Assembly (NCBI GenBank): GCA_907163375.1
Contig: CAJQUW010009045.1
Span: 372,001-436,000 of the forward strand
DNA from: Prostheceraeus crozeri
Taxonomy: Eukaryota; Platyhelminthes; Polycladida; Euryleptidae
Reading direction: 5' to 3'
Length of the DNA: 64,000 nucleotides
In this document: positions 59,705 through 64,000 of the stretch, piece by piece
How the letters are laid out: each line of letters opens with the position of its first letter
Position numbering within the stretch: the stretch's first letter is position 1
Notes under the pieces: generated by a model
The model's input: the letters and a program-made list of their open reading frames with translations, nothing else
Database searches by the model: none
Told to the model about the DNA's origin: nothing
Program-made: the position numbers and the translations under genes

Positions 59705-60620
59705 ATGATGCGTCGGATTCAGCATTTGGGTGAGCTCATTCAAGGTTCTTATACCATTACATTTGATCATCCTAAAGTGCAACAATGGTGGGCGGAGCAG
59801 AAGAAGCCGGTGCGCAATTTCATCGTATTTGATACGGAAGGAGATCCCATGCAGGAAGTCGCTGCCATTTGGTGTCATTATACGCCCAGAGACGATAAAC
59901 CGACCGGATGTGACAATTACACCGCGCTTCCATGACTTTATCAAACATGAGACATCGGTGTGTGATGTTTTTGCGACTAAATTTATTCATGGTCTCAACC
60001 CACGTGTGATTGGGAAATGTGGTGCAGAAGAGAGTGTGATTATTCACCGTTTTCATTTCTGGGTCCATGAAATGACACGCAAGTATGGAGACGCGGAACT
60101 GATTGTAGGGAATGGATTATCGGAGATGGAAAGAGCTTGGTTGAAAAGCATAAAACTCGTGGAAAAAGTGACAATGGATAGTATTTCTCTCCCCGAATGG
60201 TCTCAACGCATTGACTCTCATTGGAATATATTCACCTCATGTATGCGGGATAGTGAACTGTATATGCTTGGCTACAAGGAAGATGTGCGTCGCGGATGTA
60301 ACTGGAAGAATCATTCCCAGTATGAAGGGAAAGAAGCTTACCGTCGAGCCCTGTTACATTTACGCCGAGGGAAAGCACTCACAGAAGCTCAAGCTGCCAA
60401 GGTACAGTATGGGTACCACTGTGCGCTGTCAGATGTGGTCGAGATTCTCCTTCATTATTGCTTTGAACTACACTATCGACTTTATGTGGAGACGCTGTAT
60501 TTAAATTATGATTCCTGTGAAGCTGCATGGGCCTGGACCAAGATTGACCACATCACTGTGATGCATGAATCAACCACTGGACAATGGACAACTCCACAAG
60601 TCTTACATTGTTCATTGTAA
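59705..60620 (+). pseudogene. DEDDh exonuclease-like gene region, broken
   Basis: Near the start is VRNFIVFDTEGDPMQEVAAI, an Exo I motif (D-x-E) as in RNase T/oligoribonuclease-like nucleases. Later come ELIVGNGLSEMERAWLKSI (place of Exo II) and YHCALSDVVEILLHY, which fits Exo III of the DEDDh class (H-x-x-x-x-D). Such enzymes proofread or degrade nucleic acid; some viruses use them against host RNA. Assignment rests on three short motifs. Fossil with about one break. AATAAATG at about 60700 could be its polyadenylation signal. Confidence 0.5.
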
Positions 60621-60947
60621 CTTCAGTGACTATGCCGAACATCGTACCTTGTGCAAGAATAATGCATGTTGTGAAATGACTCAAGAAAGTGCATCTATAA
60701 TAAATGTTATTCCAATCACCTGTTATTTTTTGATGATCATTTAATTGGGAAGTCTACATACTCACTAGCACTTGTCAATTTTATGAACCAGTTTTCGACA
60801 TTAAAAATAATTCTAACTTAGACATATTGCATGATCACCTTACAACCCCCATTCACCCTTGAATAAAATAGTCATAGCTTACCATAAATGTTTATTGAAC
60901 ATGTTATAGAAGGAAAAATAAACAATGTACACAGAAAGATTGATGAT
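60621..60947. other. convergent intergenic region
   Basis: Lies between the exonuclease-like gene (plus) and the acidic gene (minus). It holds AATAAA-type signals for both directions (about 60700 plus; TTTATT at about 60890-60915 minus). No gene seen. Confidence 0.55.
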
Positions 60948-61601
60948 TCAAAAGGTCCAATCATCGACAAAGTCTACATGATCCCAAAAGGGAATAGCCT
61001 CATCAATGTTTTGTAATTCAGTTCCACGATTGAATCTACTGCTTAAGTTGGTCAAGGGCTTACGGAAAGGTTGACGATAAAGGTCCAGTTCAGGATAGCC
61101 ATCGGAATTGGGGGGTGTATTCTCCTTCTCATCCACCAGGAAATCTTCAACTTGTCCATCGCTCATACTTGGGGGGTCTGGGTCAGTGACGGAGGTTGAT
61201 AATGTAGGTGATGGCGGTATGAAATAGAGTCCATCGATGGTGGGTGGAGTTGGAGGTAGGGAATAGGGTCCATCTGGATCGGGAATGGAGCCCCAGTTCG
61301 AGGGGAGGTATGTTGGGAAGTCGTCATCTTCCTCCTCGGATGTTGCCGGGATCAGCTCGGGAAGGATTGGTGGTGCTGCATATTCATCTTCATCACTGGT
61401 CGAAGGGCTAGGACTGTCCGGTGAGGAAGGTAATGGACTTGGGCTTCCTGGGGTCGGTGGTGGAGTGTCTGGGATGCCAATCACTTCAGGTTCTTCATTG
61501 TCTTCACTATCCGTATCGTGTTGGTGTTGAAAATTACTTCGTTGTAGTATGTTAGTAGGATCCACTTGTCGGAATTGGAGTTCGTAACGTTGGTAAATCA
61601 T
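60948..61601 (-). CDS. acidic proline-rich protein, 217 residues, virus-like regulator
   Basis: Starts MIYQRYELQFRQVDPTNILQ, then a long disordered part made of Pro/Ser/Asp/Glu blocks (PDTPPPTPGSPSPLPSSPDS, TSDEDEYAAPP, ATSEEEDDDFPTYLPSNW), ending IPFWDHVDFVDDWTF. SP/TP sites and the acidic aromatic tail resemble transcription activation domains. It is the only leftward gene of the block and shares a ~195 bp promoter region with the rightward gene at 61798. The composition is like adenovirus E1A-type early regulators; no sequence relation is claimed. Confidence 0.6.
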   Translation of the reverse strand: MIYQRYELQFRQVDPTNILQRSNFQHQHDTDSEDNEEPEVIGIPDTPPPTPGSPSPLPSSPDSPSPSTSDEDEYAAPPILPELIPATSEEEDDDFPTYLPSNWGSIPDPDGPYSLPPTPPTIDGLYFIPPSPTLSTSVTDPDPPSMSDGQVEDFLVDEKENTPPNSDGYPELDLYRQPFRKPLTNLSSRFNRGTELQNIDEAIPFWDHVDFVDDWTF

Positions 61602-61797
61602 GTCTTTGAATGTTCACGAGTGTTATGAAGGTGGAACATTTCCGGCTTGGCTTTATAGTTCTGCAAAAACCCCATCCCCTGCTCCGAGCATTGGGTGTGC
61701 CCCATTCCATGTTCGGAGCACTGGGTGTGCCCCATTCCATGTCGGAGCACATATCGATTGGAGAACTAGGTAATGGAGAAACGATCAAGACACATAC
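61602..61797. promoter_or_regulatory. bidirectional promoter with 30 bp repeats and CGGAGCAC sites
   Basis: A minus-strand TATA (ACTATAAAG) at about 61651-61659 lies 50 bp from the leftward ATG. Two and a half 30 bp units (GGGTGTGCCCCATTCCATGT preceded by CGGAGCACT) occupy 61684-61750. CGGAGCAC occurs at 61714 and 61743, with a variant CCGAGCA at 61684, the same octamer as in the 56.85-56.98 kb promoter. Confidence 0.65.
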
Positions 61798-62112
61798 ATG
61801 ATGGAAGACACATGGGTGATGGAAGACTTTAACGTGTACACCTACCCAAATCAGCTCATTATTTACCCGAAATCGACATGTCAACCGCACGCGATGTTGG
61901 AGAAAGTGATTCCACATGTGAAGGAGAAGATCAAAGTGAAGCCTGAATTTGAACTCTCCATGAATACTTTCACGATTTATGAATACAAAAGAAATGGTTC
62001 TCCACCATTGATGGGCACCAGTGAACATTATTATGAAAGTGACATCCAAGAAGTGGATGACTATTTATCCTCACTGAAGAACGTATGGGACTATGAATTT
62101 ATGGAGTGTTAA
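61798..62112 (+). CDS. virus-like gene B1, 104 residues, relative of the gene at 57068
   Basis: MMEDTWVMEDFNVYTYPNQL, then IIYPKSTC, a helix (HAMLEKVIPHVKEKIKVKP), strands (FELSMNTFTIYEYK) and ESDIQEVDDYLSSLKNVWDY. It has the same element order as the 57068 gene (strand-P, helix, F-x-x-x-x-x-T, acidic helix with V-x-x-x-L-x-S-L). Identity is low, so the duplication, if real, is old. Small alpha/beta protein; function unknown. Confidence 0.6.
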   Translation: MMEDTWVMEDFNVYTYPNQLIIYPKSTCQPHAMLEKVIPHVKEKIKVKPEFELSMNTFTIYEYKRNGSPPLMGTSEHYYESDIQEVDDYLSSLKNVWDYEFMEC

Positions 62113-62304
62113 CAAAGAGATTCTTCGTGTCTACTGTATAACGTTTAATTTGAATATATATATATGTTGGATGGACATCAGAGGAAGAATATGTAAGCGA
62201 CACAGACTAAGTATGAATAAAGAATATCGTTGTATGAATCATGTTGCTTTTCAATATTACATGTATAAGTATTCTGGTATTGGGGTTGATAGATTTGGAA
62301 AAAC

Positions 62305-62943
62305 ATGCTACTTATACTCCTTTTTCTTCTGAAAGAGATTGTACGCATACTCACCGCTATGAGTGACTATTTAAGTTATGTATCCTCACACTCTCACAAA
62401 AAAGATCATGTTACTCCTGCCCTATTATCGAAAAAGACGACATCACCCTATTCGGAAAAGACGCCCTCGAAAAAGACGACAACGTGGAGGATGGACATCA
62501 CGCCAACAGAAATATCGACATCTCCTTCGCACCAAGCGCGGATGAAGATCCTTATTGATTTTTGGTTCGATGAACGCATCCGAGGCAATGATATCCCCAA
62601 ATTAGAAGACTTTACCGACACGTCCACATTCTATTTGAATCAATTGATACTGAATGACCACTATTCCATCTTGGGACGTGTGTATTTACTCATGGCTATT
62701 TTTGAGGATGATGTTTTGTATGAGGGAACACTATGGAGGTTTATGAATGAGAAACATTTGAAATATTTACAAGAGCTGTATAATAAACGTGTGATTTCAG
62801 CAGCAAGTCTTATTTATATCAAAGAGACATTGAGTCGTATCTGTGCTCATTTAATTGTTTTGTTTCAATGGCCAACGAATGTATTTAAGCATGTACAGGA
62901 ACACACACAACAAAAAATCAACCATAAAGGGAGGAACGCGTGA
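62305..62943 (+). CDS. virus-like gene B2, up to 212 residues, unknown
   Basis: From ATG 62305 the first 16 residues are hydrophobic (MLLILLFLLKEIVRIL); a second ATG at 62359 (MSDYLSYVSSHSHKKD) would skip them. Then comes a Ser/Thr/Lys-rich part (SKKTTSPYSEKTPSKKTTT) and an ordered helical domain: ILIDFWFDERIRGNDIPKLE, YLNQLILNDHYSILGRVYLL, YLQELYNKRVISAASLIYIK. No family recognised. A TATA-like TGTATAAG lies at about 62262. Its end overlaps the next gene by ~65 bp. Confidence 0.55.
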   Translation: MLLILLFLLKEIVRILTAMSDYLSYVSSHSHKKDHVTPALLSKKTTSPYSEKTPSKKTTTWRMDITPTEISTSPSHQARMKILIDFWFDERIRGNDIPKLEDFTDTSTFYLNQLILNDHYSILGRVYLLMAIFEDDVLYEGTLWRFMNEKHLKYLQELYNKRVISAASLIYIKETLSRICAHLIVLFQWPTNVFKHVQEHTQQKINHKGRNA

Positions 62944-63580
62944 AAGTGAAGAGAAACAGACGTTGCGAAAATTGAGAATAACCCTATGTCCTGTCTGTAA
63001 ATGGCCTTATCAAAAAGGTCGTCTGAGAAGGCATATTTTTAATTCACACCATCTAAAATATAAAACAAAAGAAGAGATAAAAGCAAGTCAAGAGTTCATC
63101 TATGCATGTCTATGCGGTGAAACACTCGATGGAACTGTTGATAAGAAGACAGCTCAACAATTTGCGCGTCAACATACCCATATTTTAAACGAGCGAATGG
63201 AGGGAGAAAATGCTAGTAAACTCAAATATATTATTCAACAGCATGTTCCGAGATCCTCTTTGAATGTGTCATCTACGTTGACAGGACAAGATCGACAATT
63301 ATCACCCACCTCACGTCGTGCAAACCCCTTGCGACCCCCTCAACCTATGAATACAGATTTTGATGCAGACGATAGTCTAGAAGCATTATTTCGACCCTCT
63401 CCAGCTGATCATCGCTCCTTAACAACACGTCAAGCAACACCTGATAATTCTCACACTATGCTGCAAGCTGTAGTGAAAAGTATGGTTGAAGATCGAGCAA
63501 CAGTGGATGCTCCCCCTGATCCCACCCATACGGTCCATCAAATACAAGAAGAATTGAATCGATTGCCGCCAGATGTTTAA
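62879..63580 (+). CDS. virus-like zinc-binding gene, relative of the 58.4-59.0 kb region
   Basis: Core: LRITLCPVCKWPYQKGRLRR, HIFNSHHLKYK (a C2H2 finger, C-x-x-C...H-x-x-x-H), then FIYACLCGETLDGTVDKKTA and QQFARQHTHIL (a second C-x-C...H...H site). The C-terminal 110 residues are disordered and rich in Pro/Ser/Thr/Asp. The start is uncertain: ATG 62879 is the first in frame and overlaps the previous gene. Motif order equals that of the 58442-59000 region. Probably nucleic-acid binding. Confidence 0.65.
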   Translation: MYLSMYRNTHNKKSTIKGGTRESEEKQTLRKLRITLCPVCKWPYQKGRLRRHIFNSHHLKYKTKEEIKASQEFIYACLCGETLDGTVDKKTAQQFARQHTHILNERMEGENASKLKYIIQQHVPRSSLNVSSTLTGQDRQLSPTSRRANPLRPPQPMNTDFDADDSLEALFRPSPADHRSLTTRQATPDNSHTMLQAVVKSMVEDRATVDAPPDPTHTVHQIQEELNRLPPDV

Positions 63581-63647
63581 GCCATGGCTGCTAATGAGAT
63601 TGATATGAGTCCTCTATCTTTAGAGAATATTCAACCTGCACTAAGTC

Positions 63648-64000
63648 ATGTCGAACACAGTGGGAAATCCAGAGTATGATCAACAAGAATCAAGAGTGGA
63701 ATCCCCTCTCCAACAACACTCGGTGGGGGTAGGAACCCCTCAACAACCCATGGACGCACACCCCGTGGAAGAAAGAATGTTTTACCCAGTCAATACACCT
63801 GTCATTGACAACTCCCACGAGTACATTATTCAACTGAACAATTTGAAAAACAGCGCCATTGTTCAACTGTTGAACGATTCTATTCGTCTCCATGAACGTC
63901 ATTTAAATGCTCGCAAACGCATCTTGCACGTGTTGGAAGATGCATTTAATCAACACATTCATGAACCCAATCGCACAGATGGCAATGGAGACTATTTGGA
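63648..64000 (+). CDS. virus-like gene, N-terminal part, cut by the window edge
   Basis: ATG at 63648, open to the end (117 codons). The first 45 residues are Gln/Pro-rich (VESPLQQHSVGVGTPQQPMD). Then comes a helical domain: YIIQLNNLKNSAIVQLLNDS, IRLHERHLNARKRILHVLED and AFNQHIHEPN, which looks like a coiled coil. A 31-codon frame (MAANEIDMSPLSLENI) from 63583 precedes it and may be a small upstream frame. No family recognised. Confidence 0.55.
   Translation, partial: MSNTVGNPEYDQQESRVESPLQQHSVGVGTPQQPMDAHPVEERMFYPVNTPVIDNSHEYIIQLNNLKNSAIVQLLNDSIRLHERHLNARKRILHVLEDAFNQHIHEPNRTDGNGDYL

Larger units (their letters stand above)
56845..64000. mobile_element. integrated DNA-virus-like gene block, family unassigned, runs past the window
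   Basis: A compact array of intronless genes with TATA promoters a few dozen bases from their ATGs, very unlike the sparse surroundings. Parts: promoter repeats, a 140-residue gene, zinc-finger genes, small basic proteins, an adenovirus pX-like peptide, a DEDDh-exonuclease-like gene, an acidic proline-rich gene on the other strand, a second copy-type of the first gene, a 212-residue gene, a second zinc-finger gene and another partial gene. It has adeno/adinto-like features but no capsid, polymerase or integrase gene within the window. A mariner has inserted into it. It is a fossil with perhaps three or four breaks, mostly in the left half. Right boundary not seen. Confidence 0.65.

Overview
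The window looks like nuclear DNA of an invertebrate animal, probably marine. It is AT-rich, intron-containing and very rich in transposons. The mix of families (a Polinton, Penelope-like elements with hammerhead-like repeats, BEL/Pao, CR1/L2-like and RTE-like LINEs, hAT, mariner) and a leucine-rich-repeat membrane receptor exon with GT-AG splice sites support this. I cannot name the species from sequence alone. Very little here is ordinary host gene: one LRR receptor exon on the minus strand (50.9-52.5 kb), a small possible exon near 31.8 kb and a CpG-rich promoter-like patch near 33 kb.

Layout. 0-2.7 kb: transposon fragments (a GIY-YIG tail of a Penelope-like element, two transposase pieces). 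2.682-15.360 kb: a Polinton (Maverick/adintovirus-like) with ~300 bp terminal inverted repeats and a 6 bp target duplication. It carries the virion module on the minus strand (RING protein, small core-like proteins, packaging ATPase, chromodomain protein, two capsid-type genes, adenain-like protease) and on the plus strand a small acidic-headed protein and a TBP-like protein. No polymerase or integrase core is recognisable. It is a fossil with a handful of breaks. 16.1-20.9 kb: a Penelope-like element flanked by 129 bp direct repeats that each hold a hammerhead-ribozyme-like fold, and outside that by ~830 bp inverted arms. 23.25-29.64 kb: a 28 bp-type minisatellite split by a young BEL/Pao retrotransposon. 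29.8-31.4 kb: a second Penelope relic. 31.4-39.4 kb: mostly non-coding with foldback repeats and a hAT-like element. 39.377-46.341 kb: a hAT element containing a small MITE and a second TIR element (41.478-46.152 kb), which itself carries a spliced BEN-domain gene and contains a further hAT MITE. 46.6-50 kb: a SINE and a decayed DNA transposon bracketed by a repeated TGAGACCGTCAC motif. 50.9-52.5 kb: LRR receptor exon. 53-56.8 kb: three LINE fragments. 56.85-64.0 kb (running off the window): a dense block of intronless virus-like genes.

That last block is the most unusual part. It contains an adenovirus pX-like core peptide, a DEDDh-exonuclease-like gene, zinc-finger genes that occur as divergent pairs, another divergent gene pair, an acidic proline-rich protein read from the opposite strand of a shared promoter, and tandem promoter repeats that share a CGGAGCAC motif between two promoters 4.8 kb apart. 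It looks like one integrated DNA-virus-like genome with duplicated genes. I could not assign a family, and no capsid or polymerase gene falls inside the window.

Starts of several reading frames are uncertain because the animal genes are spliced and some frames have no ATG near their start. All homology statements come from motif recognition by eye, not database searches.
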